From: Bradyrhizobium archetypum
GTDB taxonomy: Bacteria > Pseudomonadota > Alphaproteobacteria > Rhizobiales > Xanthobacteraceae
Length of the DNA: 64,000 nt
Assembly: GCF_013114835.1 (NCBI RefSeq)
Contig: NZ_JAAVLW010000004.1
Coordinates: forward strand, 186,001-250,000
Direction of reading: 5' to 3'
In this document: positions 44,000 to 51,440 of the stretch, one piece after another
Position numbering within the stretch: the first letter of the stretch is position 1
How the letters are laid out: each line of letters begins with the position of its first letter
Position numbers and translations under genes: made by a program
Notes under the pieces: generated by a model
Told to the model about the DNA's origin: nothing
The model's database searches: none
What the model saw: only the letters and a program-made list of their open reading frames with translations

Positions 44000-44548
44000 T
44001 CAGCCTCTCGCTTTCTTGACGGACACTCGCAGCACACACTTGTCGTCTCCCCGATTCATGCACTCCGGTTGGTCTAGGGAAAGCTCTTCGGCGTAGTAGG
44101 CGGCGGTAGCCTCGATGAATCCCTCCGCGAGTGCACAGAGCTTGCGCGGCGACTTGTAGTGCATCAGGAGAACTTCCGAGGAGGAGGTGTCGTAAGAGAA
44201 TACTGGCACGTCCGCCCCGGGATACAGCTTGCGCACCTCAGAGTGGATGACGTCGTTCAGGGTAAGAAGAAACGGGCGTGTCGATTTATGGGCCGCGAAA
44301 AAATGTGGATGCTTGTTCGCAAGAAGCGGCAAGGCGTTTCGGCCGAACCAGCGAACAACATCATCGGCGGGCATCTTGAGCGCCGATGATGCCGCGCCGA
44401 CAAGTTTCATCATCTCCTCATCAGGGTAGTTGCCAAGCGAGCTATATGCACCGTCGGTGTTGGCTGCCTCGAGGAGCGCTTCCCACGTGTCGTCACCGTA
44501 GTCACGCCGGACTACGGCTTCTAGTAAATTGAATACAACCCCTTTCAT
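44000..44548 (-). CDS. H-NOX (heme nitric-oxide binding) sensor protein
   Basis: 182 residues, the normal length of stand-alone bacterial H-NOX. The proximal heme ligand is His102 (TLNDVIHSEVRKLYPGADVP) and the heme-propionate motif Y-x-S-x-R is complete (Tyr131, Ser133, Arg135 in YKSPR). Position 140, Tyr in O2-binding homologues, is Leu, predicting a site selective for NO over O2. Cys138, Cys163 and Cys171 occupy places near the zinc/thiol site described in Vibrio H-NOX, but the His of that site seems absent. First gene of the operon; the ribosome site is AAAGGA. Confidence 0.93.
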   Translation of the reverse strand: MKGVVFNLLEAVVRRDYGDDTWEALLEAANTDGAYSSLGNYPDEEMMKLVGAASSALKMPADDVVRWFGRNALPLLANKHPHFFAAHKSTRPFLLTLNDVIHSEVRKLYPGADVPVFSYDTSSSEVLLMHYKSPRKLCALAEGFIEATAAYYAEELSLDQPECMNRGDDKCVLRVSVKKARG

Positions 44549-45209
44549 TGTTTTTCCTTTGTGCCCGGGGATTGAACTGGTCCGCTTAGCAGCGGTCTCC
44601 TTTCTACAGTCGTTCGGACCTGCCGCGGACCCTTGACGCTGGCGCCGTCACTCAGTTCGTCGTTACGGCACCTGGCCGCGCCGAAATGAACCGCAGGGCG
44701 TCATCAGCGCTGACACCGCTCCGAATGCATCGAACGCATTAAGCCGTGACCAAATGTATCTCCTGAGTTGCGATGATACCCGGGCGCTCCGGTCGAGACC
44801 GGGCTGGAACTCACGAATGCCTTGCGCGATCGCGGGTCGGGAAACTCTGCTATCGCCGCCTGGGGCGCTGCGGACAAGAACCCACACCGACCAACAGATT
44901 TCACGCCGCGACGCCGGGGTCGTTCCCTCCCGATCTTCAGAGCGTTTCCGTACCTATTCTAACCGAGATCGAGGGCCTCTGACCAGCGCCCTGCGGGGGG
45001 GCATGGCCGGCCTGCAGATGCGCGTCGCTGCAGGTCGGGAACTCATAGCTCATGATGGAGCCGCGGCTCGTACATTAGCCTCGGCGCGGCTAGACTCGCG
45101 TCTGGGTTCTCTGAAGCAAAGCTGAGTCCCTGTGAGCCACCGAACTGCCTCATGCGAAGGATTGGATGAGATATCGTAAGTTTGGTTGGTGTGGGGAGAA
45201 GCGGTAGCG
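44549..45209 (-). other. Non-coding region upstream of the H-NOX operon
   Basis: About 660 bases to the right att copy, in all nearly 700 without a gene. It must contain the operon promoter. No GGAAC/GTT EcfG-type, sigma-54-type or near-consensus sigma-70 element was found with confidence. No integrase remnant was recognised. Frames here are short and Arg/Ser/Pro-rich. Confidence 0.45.
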
Positions 45210-45224
45210 CTCCCCCGCTACCAA
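45210..45224 (+). repeat. Right att-like repeat
   Basis: CTCCCCCGCTACCAA, identical to 37537-37551. It is preceded by GGTAGCG, which pairs with CGCTACC inside the repeat to form a small hairpin. The direct copy marks the likely far end of the island. Confidence 0.65.
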
Positions 45225-45246
45225 ATCTGCCCTTTTGCCGAAGCTA

Positions 45247-45531
45247 TCAGGATTGAGAGAGGTAGCGTGGCAACTCGCGCTCGAACTCGGAAAAGTAACG
45301 GGAGATCACGGCGATGTCGAAACGCCGTAGGATCGATTCCTGAGGCTCGCGATCAAGCAGGAATTGGAATGCTGCCTCGATGCAACGCTCGGGCGTGTAC
45401 ATGCCCATCGTTAGTCGTTCGCAAGTCTCTCTTGCTATCGTGACGTGATGGCGAGTCTCGCCGTTTCCAGCGCAGATGGTGACCTCGAATTCCAATGGAT
45501 CGCCTTCGCTGGTTCGCTTGAGCTTGATCAA
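45247..45531 (-). CDS. Conserved hypothetical protein
   Basis: 94 residues from a TTG at 45531 (GCAGG upstream). Soluble alpha/beta composition: KLKRTSEGDPLEFEVTICAG, ETRHHVTIARETCERLTMGM and FQFLLDREPQESILRRFDIA, ending RYFSEFERELPRYLSQS. No enzyme motif, signal or membrane segment. It looks like a short family known only as hypothetical in rhizobia-like genomes. It is the first gene outside the island on its right side. Confidence 0.65.
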   Translation of the reverse strand: MIKLKRTSEGDPLEFEVTICAGNGETRHHVTIARETCERLTMGMYTPERCIEAAFQFLLDREPQESILRRFDIAVISRYFSEFERELPRYLSQS

Positions 45532-46279
45532 AAGCCTGCTCTCACCGTAACCGATTCAATTCGATTTTATAGATACATACTAACATCGCAACGATGGTTC
45601 AAAGAAAGTTGCCAAGGCTCGCCGCACGTTTCATTTAATGCCTCTGCGAACCGATGATCGTGAAACCGACGGAAACCATCTGCGCCACCAGCTTGGTCTC
45701 GATGGAATCCCTGGTCCTGATGCTTCTCACCATTGAGATCATGAAGGAGAGGTTTGCCACGATCGCAACGATCCTCGCAGTGATCACGCTGTGGGCGCTC
45801 AAAAGGGTCGATGTGACAATTCCGCGAGAGCGTCGCGCTCGGGTGATCGTCATGTCTGATCCATCCTGGGCATCCTGGACGAAATACCCCGGCTGCTTGG
45901 CCCATGCGCTGTCATGCACAGTTTCTGAAGCACCGTCTTAAATCCGGAATCCCGCAAGGCAGACTACGAGCTGGCGTGGAGCCGTCCCGAACGGGCGATC
46001 CCTCCCGCTGATTTCCTGGTGACACTTGCACGCAATTTCGAGATCAAATCGTTCGAGCTGACGACGGATAATGGACGGTGACGGTGGACACGTTCTCAGC
46101 CGCAGTTCCGAACCCGATCTGGGACCGGAAATGACGCGGGCCGCGGGAGGCGCTATGCGCCGATCGCGCGGCCGCATATACTTGAACCGGCTTTGCAATT
46201 CGATCGTGCTTCCCTCATATAGGCGCCTGATTTCCGCCGCGCGCCATTTGGCGATCAATAAGCTCAGGGAGAAAGACTC
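45532..46279 (+). other. Non-coding or decayed region
   Basis: 748 bases before gabD. An AT-rich block near 45560-45590 may be the promoter of the 45247 gene. Overlapping frames of about 95 codons on both strands at 45635-45941 each have a hydrophobic stretch, but none has a ribosome site or recognisable family, so none is called. The last bases (GGGAGAAAGACTC) are the gabD ribosome site. Confidence 0.4.
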
Positions 46280-47716
46280 GTGGCATATTCGAATACCCAG
46301 CTGTTCATCAACGGCAAATGGCGTCCGAGCCAGTCGGGCAGGACCATCGCCGTGCTCAATCCGGCCACCGAGGAAACGATCGGCACCGTGGCCCATGCCG
46401 ACCGCGCCGATCTCGACGAGGCGCTGGAAGCGGCCGCCAAGGGTTTCAAGGTCTGGCGGGCGGTGGCGCCGTTCGAGCGCTGCCGGATCATGCGCAAGGC
46501 GGCTCAAATCATGCGCGAGCGCAATGACGAGATCGCGCCGCTATTGACCATGGAGCAGGGCAAGACGCTGGCCGAGGCCAAGATGGAAGCCATGGCTGCC
46601 GCCGACGTCATCGAGTGGTTCGCCGAGGAGGCCAAGCGGGCCTATGGCCGGGTAATCCCGGCGCGCGGTCCAGGCATCTATCAGATCGCGGTCAAGGAGC
46701 CGGTGGGCCCGGTCGCGGCGTTCACGCCTTGGAATTTCCCGATCAACCAGGTGGTCCGCAAACTCTCCGCAGGTCTTGCGGCCGGCTGCTCGATCATTGT
46801 CAAGGCGCCCGAGGAAACCCCGGCGTCGCCCGCGCAACTGATCAAGGCATTCGTCGATGCCGGCGTGCCTGACGGCGTCATCAACCTGGTCTATGGCGTG
46901 CCGTCGGAGATTTCGGAATATCTCATTCCGCATCCGGTGATCCGCAAGATTTCCTTCACCGGATCGACCGTCGTGGGCAAGCAGCTCTCCGCCCTGGCCG
47001 GACTGCACATGAAGCGCGCGACCATGGAGCTGGGCGGCCATGCGCCGGCGATCGTGTTCAAGGATGCAGACGTGACGTCGGCGGCGAAGATCCTGGCGGC
47101 GGCGAAGTATCGCAATGCCGGCCAGGTTTGTATCTCGCCGACGCGGATGCTGGTGCAGGACGACGTTTTCCGTGAGTTCGTCGACAAGTTCGTCGAAGGC
47201 GCCAAGTCGATGAAGGTCGGCAATGGCCTCGATCCGGAATCGAAGATGGGCTCGCTCGCCAATCCGCGCCGCGTCACCGCCATCGAAGGCATGGTGCAGG
47301 ACGCCGTGGGCAAGGGCGCCAAGCTCGAGACCGGCGGTCATCGCGTCGGCAACAAGGGCTACTTCTTCGAGCCGACGGTCGTCAGCGATGTGCCGAAAGA
47401 TGCCCGCGCCATGAATGAGGAGCCGTTCGGCCCGCTGGCGCTGATCTCGCGGTTCTCCACTTTCGACGAGGTGGCCGAGGAAGCCAACCGCTTGCCGTTC
47501 GGTCTTGCGTCCTATGCCTTCACCAGCTCGACCAAGACGGCGACCGCGATCGGCGCCGCTATCGAAGCCGGCATGGTCTCGATCAACAGCTTCGGCCTCG
47601 CGCTGCCCGAAGTCCCGTTTGGCGGCGTCAAGGATTCCGGCTACGGCTCGGAGGGCGGCACCGAGGCGATGGAAGGCTATTTCAACACCAAGTTCATCAC
47701 CCAGACCGGGGTGTGA
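46280..47716 (+). CDS. gabD: NAD(P)-dependent succinate-semialdehyde dehydrogenase
   Basis: 478 residues from a GTG at 46280 with GGGAGA upstream. Aldehyde dehydrogenase family: catalytic Cys in [16 protein letters not shown] (about residue 283), general-base Glu in [14 protein letters not shown], the Asn-containing [15 protein letters not shown] and the NAD loop [13 protein letters not shown]. The similarity is to the SSADH/GabD branch, which oxidises succinate semialdehyde from GABA to succinate; related NAD-dependent semialdehyde dehydrogenases are possible. No gabT is adjacent, so it may serve another substrate. It stands alone. Confidence 0.85.
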   Translation: MAYSNTQLFINGKWRPSQSGRTIAVLNPATEETIGTVAHADRADLDEALEAAAKGFKVWRAVAPFERCRIMRKAAQIMRERNDEIAPLLTMEQGKTLAEAKMEAMAAADVIEWFAEEAKRAYGRVIPARGPGIYQIAVKEPVGPVAAFTPWNFPINQVVRKLSAGLAAGCSIIVKAPEETPASPAQLIKAFVDAGVPDGVINLVYGVPSEISEYLIPHPVIRKISFTGSTVVGKQLSALAGLHMKRATMELGGHAPAIVFKDADVTSAAKILAAAKYRNAGQVCISPTRMLVQDDVFREFVDKFVEGAKSMKVGNGLDPESKMGSLANPRRVTAIEGMVQDAVGKGAKLETGGHRVGNKGYFFEPTVVSDVPKDARAMNEEPFGPLALISRFSTFDEVAEEANRLPFGLASYAFTSSTKTATAIGAAIEAGMVSINSFGLALPEVPFGGVKDSGYGSEGGTEAMEGYFNTKFITQTGV

Positions 47717-47784
47717 CGCAGGCGGCGAAGCCAACGTATTTGCTTGGCTCATGATATGGCCTGACGCTCTACCCGAGCGTCGGG

Positions 47785-49497
47785 CTAGCTTTTTACGATC
47801 CATGCGAGAAGCAGGATCACGAGCACGACCAGTCCTGCGGAAAGGCTCTTCCAGAATACGAGCGGATCGCGCTCATAGAGCGAGCGGCGCGACGTGACGG
47901 CCGGCTTTGCCCACATCGCGCCGTTCTCGAGCTCGTGCGAGAACTCGATGACGTCGCCATAGCGCTGCGCCGGATCGACGTGCAGCGCCTTGCCGATGAC
48001 CGCGTCCAGCCAGGCCGGCAGGTCGGGCCGATAGCGCGTGAGATAGGCGGGCTTGCCGAAGCGGGGCCGCGAGAACGGTTCGATCTCGCCATAGGGATAG
48101 GCGGCGGTGAACATCCGGTAGACGGTGACGCCGAGCGCGTATAGATCCGAGAACTCATCGCCCGGCCGGCCCCCGAACAACTCAGGCGCCATGTAGCTCG
48201 GCGTACCCGGAATATCCTCGGCGGGGAAATCCTCGAGCAACGGCACGCGCGCGACGCCGAGATCGACCAGCCGCAATCCACCGGCCTTTAGCAAGATCAC
48301 GTTGTCGGGCTTGATGTCGCGATGGATGATGCCGGCCCGGTGCAGCGTCGCAACCGCACGCGCCAGCTTGGTCGCGATCCCGATGCCCTCGGCCAGCGAA
48401 AGCTGCGGCGGTCGGCCGAGCCGCTGTTCCAGCGTCTCGCCTTCGTAAAGCGGCATCACCGAGTAGAGCCGGGTCTGCCGTTCGGCCGGCAGTTCGATGA
48501 TCTCGCCGATCCACAGGCTGCGCACGCGCGCCGCGACCCACGCCTCGCGGACAAAGGCGAGGCGATAGGAGCCTTCGCTGGCGACGCGCGGATGCGGAAA
48601 TTTCAGGACGACCTCGCGGCCCTGCCGCTTGTCGACCGCCTTGAACAGCCGGCTGTAGCGGCCATCGGATAGTATTTCACCGAGCGTGAAATCGTCGATG
48701 ACATCGCCCGTCTCGGGCAGATCCAGGATCTGAAGCGTGGCAATCGAGTGGGTAAGCTCGTCGCGGTCCGCGGGCGGCAGGTCGACGACATCGAGCACCA
48801 GCGCGGTCATGTTGTCGGTGGACCCGGCATCTAGCGCCGCGTCGGCCAGTGCGCGGGCGGATTCCTCCGGCGAGGTGCGTTCGCTCAACAATTGCTGCAG
48901 GCGGTGATCGGCGAGCACGCCATGAACGCCGTCGCTGCAGATCAGAAGCCTGTCGTGCTGGCGCAGGCCTACGGTCGCATAGTCGAAACGCGCGAAGTCC
49001 TCGAAGCCGATGGCGCGGTTGAGCAGATGCGCGAGATCGCCGCGTCCGGCGATGTGGTCCGTGGTCAGCCGCTCCAGCCGTCCCTCGCTCAGGCGATAGG
49101 CGCGGGTGTCGCCGATGTGAATGACGTGGCAAAGCCGCCGCGACAGGATGATCGAGGTAAAGGCGCAGCTCATGCCGCTGAGCCGCGGATCGGTGCGGCC
49201 TTGCGTGTAGATCCAGCTGTTGGCGGCTTCCAGCGAACGCGATGCCCGGCGGCGCACGCCGAGCGTTTCAGGAAGGGAATAATAGGCATCGATGAAGCAG
49301 CGCACCGCGAGTTCGGCGGCCTCGCGCCCGCCCTTGTGTCCGCCGACGCCATCGGCGACGGCGGCGACAATGTCGCGGTTGGTCACACCGGACCGGCCGA
49401 GGCAGGTCCCGACATAATCCTCATTGGCGGAGCGCTTGCCGGTCTCGCTGACGAAGCCGGCGCGAACCCCGAGATTTCGTTGCGAACCGATCGTCAC
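47785..49497 (-). CDS. PP2C phosphatase / Ser-Thr protein kinase fusion, membrane anchored
   Basis: 570 residues. Residues 10-240 are a PP2C domain (KRSANEDYVGTCLGRSG, AAVADGVGGHKGGREAAELA, HIGDTRAYRLSEGRLERLT, DAGSTDNMTALVLD). Residues 265-520 are a Hanks-type kinase (VLKFPHPRVA with the ATP Lys, HRDIKPDNVILLKAGGLRLV, DLG in place of DFG, GTPSYMAPELFGG). A membrane segment lies near residue 550 (SLSAGLVVLVILLLAWIVKS). Phosphatase and kinase on one chain could set the state of the same target. It starts 31 nt after narK and shares its transcript, so nitrate uptake is a likely target. Position and fusion match a type seen with nitrate assimilation genes in related bacteria. Confidence 0.9.
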   Translation of the reverse strand: MTIGSQRNLGVRAGFVSETGKRSANEDYVGTCLGRSGVTNRDIVAAVADGVGGHKGGREAAELAVRCFIDAYYSLPETLGVRRRASRSLEAANSWIYTQGRTDPRLSGMSCAFTSIILSRRLCHVIHIGDTRAYRLSEGRLERLTTDHIAGRGDLAHLLNRAIGFEDFARFDYATVGLRQHDRLLICSDGVHGVLADHRLQQLLSERTSPEESARALADAALDAGSTDNMTALVLDVVDLPPADRDELTHSIATLQILDLPETGDVIDDFTLGEILSDGRYSRLFKAVDKRQGREVVLKFPHPRVASEGSYRLAFVREAWVAARVRSLWIGEIIELPAERQTRLYSVMPLYEGETLEQRLGRPPQLSLAEGIGIATKLARAVATLHRAGIIHRDIKPDNVILLKAGGLRLVDLGVARVPLLEDFPAEDIPGTPSYMAPELFGGRPGDEFSDLYALGVTVYRMFTAAYPYGEIEPFSRPRFGKPAYLTRYRPDLPAWLDAVIGKALHVDPAQRYGDVIEFSHELENGAMWAKPAVTSRRSLYERDPLVFWKSLSAGLVVLVILLLAWIVKS

Positions 49498-49528
49498 CCG
49501 CGCGGCCTCAGATTAGCTGCGCGTGTCG

Positions 49529-50788
49529 TCAGACCCGCGCTCCCGAAACGGCGCCCCATGTGGTGCGCCAGCGCACCTTGACCATGGCAAGTCCGAGAAA
49601 GCCAAGCAACGCCAGCAGGCCGAAAAACACGAAGCCCGCGCCGAAGCCGCCGGTCATTCCCTTGGCGATGCCGAGCGCCTTGGCAAGGAAGAAGCCGCCG
49701 ATGCCGCCGGCGCATCCGACCATGCCGGTCATCAGGCCGATCTCCTGCCGGAAGCGGAGCGGGATGAGCTGGAATACGGCGCCATTGCCCATGCCGAGCG
49801 CGAGAACTCCGATCGAGAACAAGAGTACCGACATCCAGGCGATCCGCGGCATCTCAGTGAGCGCCCAGCCCGCCGGCGCCGGGGCAGCCGGTCCCTCCGG
49901 CATCAAGGCGATGACGAGATATGCCGCCACGACGACGCCAAAGAATATCGACAGGGAGCGGATGCCGCCGATGCGGTCGGCGATCAGTCCGCCGACCGGG
50001 CGGAAACCCGAGCCGAAAGCGACGATCAAGGAAACCAGCAGGCCTGCCGCGACGCCCGACACATGATACTGCACGGTGAAATATAGCGGCAGCGCGTTGG
50101 CCAGTCCGACGAAACCGCCGAACGTGATGAAGTAGAAGAACATGAACCAGCGGCTGTCGGGATCGCGCAGCAACGTGCCGTAAGCCCTCAGCGAAACCGG
50201 CTTCCGCTCGCCGGGCGCATCCTTGGCGGCATAGGCGTAGTAGGCGAGGATCAGCACCATCGGCACGAGCAGCACGCCGAACACGGCTTGCCAGCCCCAA
50301 TGCTCGGCGATTGACGGCGCGAACATCGTGTCGAGCACGACGCCCATATTGCCGGCGCCGGCGATCCCCATCACCACGCCCTGATACTGCGGCGGATACC
50401 AGCGGCTCGCCTGCGGCAGCGCCACCGCGAACGAGGCGCCGCCGATGCCGAGCGCAAGGCCGAATATCTCCACCGAGAGCTTGCTCGGAAGTCCGTAATA
50501 GCAAACCCAGGCCGTCGCGGCGATGACGACGAGTTGCGCGACAATTCCGGTCCGCTTGGCGCCGAACAGATCGGCGAGCAGGCCCATCGGCACCCGCAGC
50601 AGTGCGCCGGCGAGAACCGGAATGGCGACGAGCGTGAACTTCTCGTCGACGGCAAGGTTCATGTCGCGGACGATGTAGACGATCAACGGACCAAGCGCGA
50701 CCCAAGCCATGAAGCTTATGTCGAAATAGAGAAAGGCGGCGAGCAGCGTGGGCCAATGGCCGGCCTTCTTGAATTCAGCAAACTTCAT
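49529..50788 (-). CDS. Nitrate/nitrite MFS transporter (NarK/NasA type)
   Basis: 419 residues from the ATG at 50788, with GAGG eight bases upstream. Twelve membrane segments of the major facilitator family, with nitrate-porter features: AFLYFDISFMAWVALGPLIV in TM1, an Arg in RVPMGLLADLFGAKRTG, a Gly-rich TM5 signature GIAGAGNMGVVL and its TM11 counterpart GMVGCAGGIGGFFL. It should bring nitrate (or export nitrite) for the divergent nirB-nirD-nasA genes. The frame is open to 50971, but the extra part is Arg/Cys-rich and lacks a ribosome site. A kinase/phosphatase fusion gene follows. Confidence 0.88.
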   Translation of the reverse strand: MKFAEFKKAGHWPTLLAAFLYFDISFMAWVALGPLIVYIVRDMNLAVDEKFTLVAIPVLAGALLRVPMGLLADLFGAKRTGIVAQLVVIAATAWVCYYGLPSKLSVEIFGLALGIGGASFAVALPQASRWYPPQYQGVVMGIAGAGNMGVVLDTMFAPSIAEHWGWQAVFGVLLVPMVLILAYYAYAAKDAPGERKPVSLRAYGTLLRDPDSRWFMFFYFITFGGFVGLANALPLYFTVQYHVSGVAAGLLVSLIVAFGSGFRPVGGLIADRIGGIRSLSIFFGVVVAAYLVIALMPEGPAAPAPAGWALTEMPRIAWMSVLLFSIGVLALGMGNGAVFQLIPLRFRQEIGLMTGMVGCAGGIGGFFLAKALGIAKGMTGGFGAGFVFFGLLALLGFLGLAMVKVRWRTTWGAVSGARV

Positions 50789-51153
50789 CGAGCAGCCTCG
50801 AGCATCGGCGCGTGATACCGCGCGTGGCGCACGGCAATCTCGGCACAAAGGGATGAGTTTTGGGAAGCGAGCCGTCCTCGCCGTTGAGGCGCACTCTGAT
50901 TTCGACGTCAGCAATTCGTGTGCCAGAGACACGAGCGCGCCACTTCGCAAGCATTTGCAGTACTTTGCCAAGCGTGCAGGAACCGCCCAAATGCGGTGGC
51001 TGCTCCGTTTGTTGGCAAAAGCAGCCGTTCGGGCGTGCAGTATGGTGTTTTATTATGCTGCGCCGCGGACCGATGGAAAAACGCGCCGGAATAGCCTCAT
51101 TCCCTTGTAGTGCCGGTTCCGCGGGCAGGTAGATGCCGGACCATGGTTAAGCA

Positions 51154-51169
51154 TTGGTGCTCTGCACAA
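51154..51169 (+). promoter_or_regulatory. NtrC-like palindrome upstream of nirB
   Basis: TTGGTGCTCTGCACAA, a near-palindrome with TGC/GCA cores, about 115 nt upstream of the sigma-54-like element. NtrC sites in alphaproteobacteria contain TGC-N11-GCA cores, so spacing here is shorter than usual; the call is tentative. Confidence 0.35.
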
Positions 51170-51283
51170 TGGATAGCCCGTGTGGGTGATTTTTGGGCAT
51201 CCGTGAACGTGCAGATGCCCGCCAACTAACAATCCTTCGGCCGAACTCCGGCGCTGCATCCCGAAAAATTACAGATCCCGTGT

Positions 51284-51299
51284 TGGCACGTCTCTTGAA
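51284..51299 (+). promoter_or_regulatory. Sigma-54-like promoter of nirB-nirD-nasA
   Basis: TGGCACGTCTCTTGAA: a perfect -24 box (TGGCACG), four bases, then TTGAA where TTGCA/T is expected. The GC of the -12 box is thus GA. It would start transcription about 130 nt before the nirB ATG, leaving room for the leader hairpins. Confidence 0.5.
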
Positions 51300-51336
51300 T
51301 ACGTAAAATCTCGATCGTCATAGTCGACGAGTCTCT

Positions 51337-51401
51337 GCCCGCCGATGGGCGCTCCCAATCATCAATACCACTTGCCGATCGGACGATGCAGGGCTGCATC
51401 G
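51337..51401 (+). promoter_or_regulatory. Possible ANTAR-type leader hairpins upstream of nirB
   Basis: Two hairpins with six-base loops lie in the leader: GCCC-GCCGAT-GGGC (51337-51350) and CGATGC-AGGGCT-GCATCG (51384-51401). The second has A at loop position 1 and G at position 4, the signature bound by ANTAR antiterminators such as NasT; the first has only the G. The two are 33 nt apart, further than usual. NasT control of nitrate-assimilation leaders is known in alphaproteobacteria. Confidence 0.35.
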
Positions 51402-51440
51402 CCGAGCGGGACCATCGGAACCTGGATCAGAAGGCAGATC

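Larger units (their letters stand above)
37537..45224. mobile_element. Putative tRNA-Met genomic island carrying the H-NOX operon, integrase lost
   Basis: About 7.7 kb bounded by direct copies of the tRNA-Met 3' end (15 of 15 bases). All its genes lie on the minus strand in one operon; the sequence beyond the right copy returns to a conserved hypothetical gene and a dehydrogenase. No integrase, transposase or plasmid gene is seen inside, so the element would be fixed. The evidence is the repeat and the content; an empty site in a relative would prove it. Confidence 0.55.
50789..51440 (+). other. Divergent control region of narK-type and nirB genes
   Basis: 652 bases without a gene. The right third holds a palindrome, a sigma-54-like promoter and a hairpin leader, listed separately. 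The left part probably holds the promoter of the transporter operon; no clear consensus was found there. Short frames at 50900-51130 are shadows. Confidence 0.5.

Noticed and set aside
44549..45209. Search for an EcfG-type (GGAAC...GTT) promoter before the H-NOX operon
   Set aside because: A GGAAC occurs near 44930 on the minus strand but lacks a GTT element at the right distance.
45635..45941. Overlapping plus- and minus-strand frames of about 95 codons with a hydrophobic stretch
   Set aside because: Neither has a ribosome site or a recognisable family, and each could be a shadow of the other; at best a decayed membrane-protein gene.
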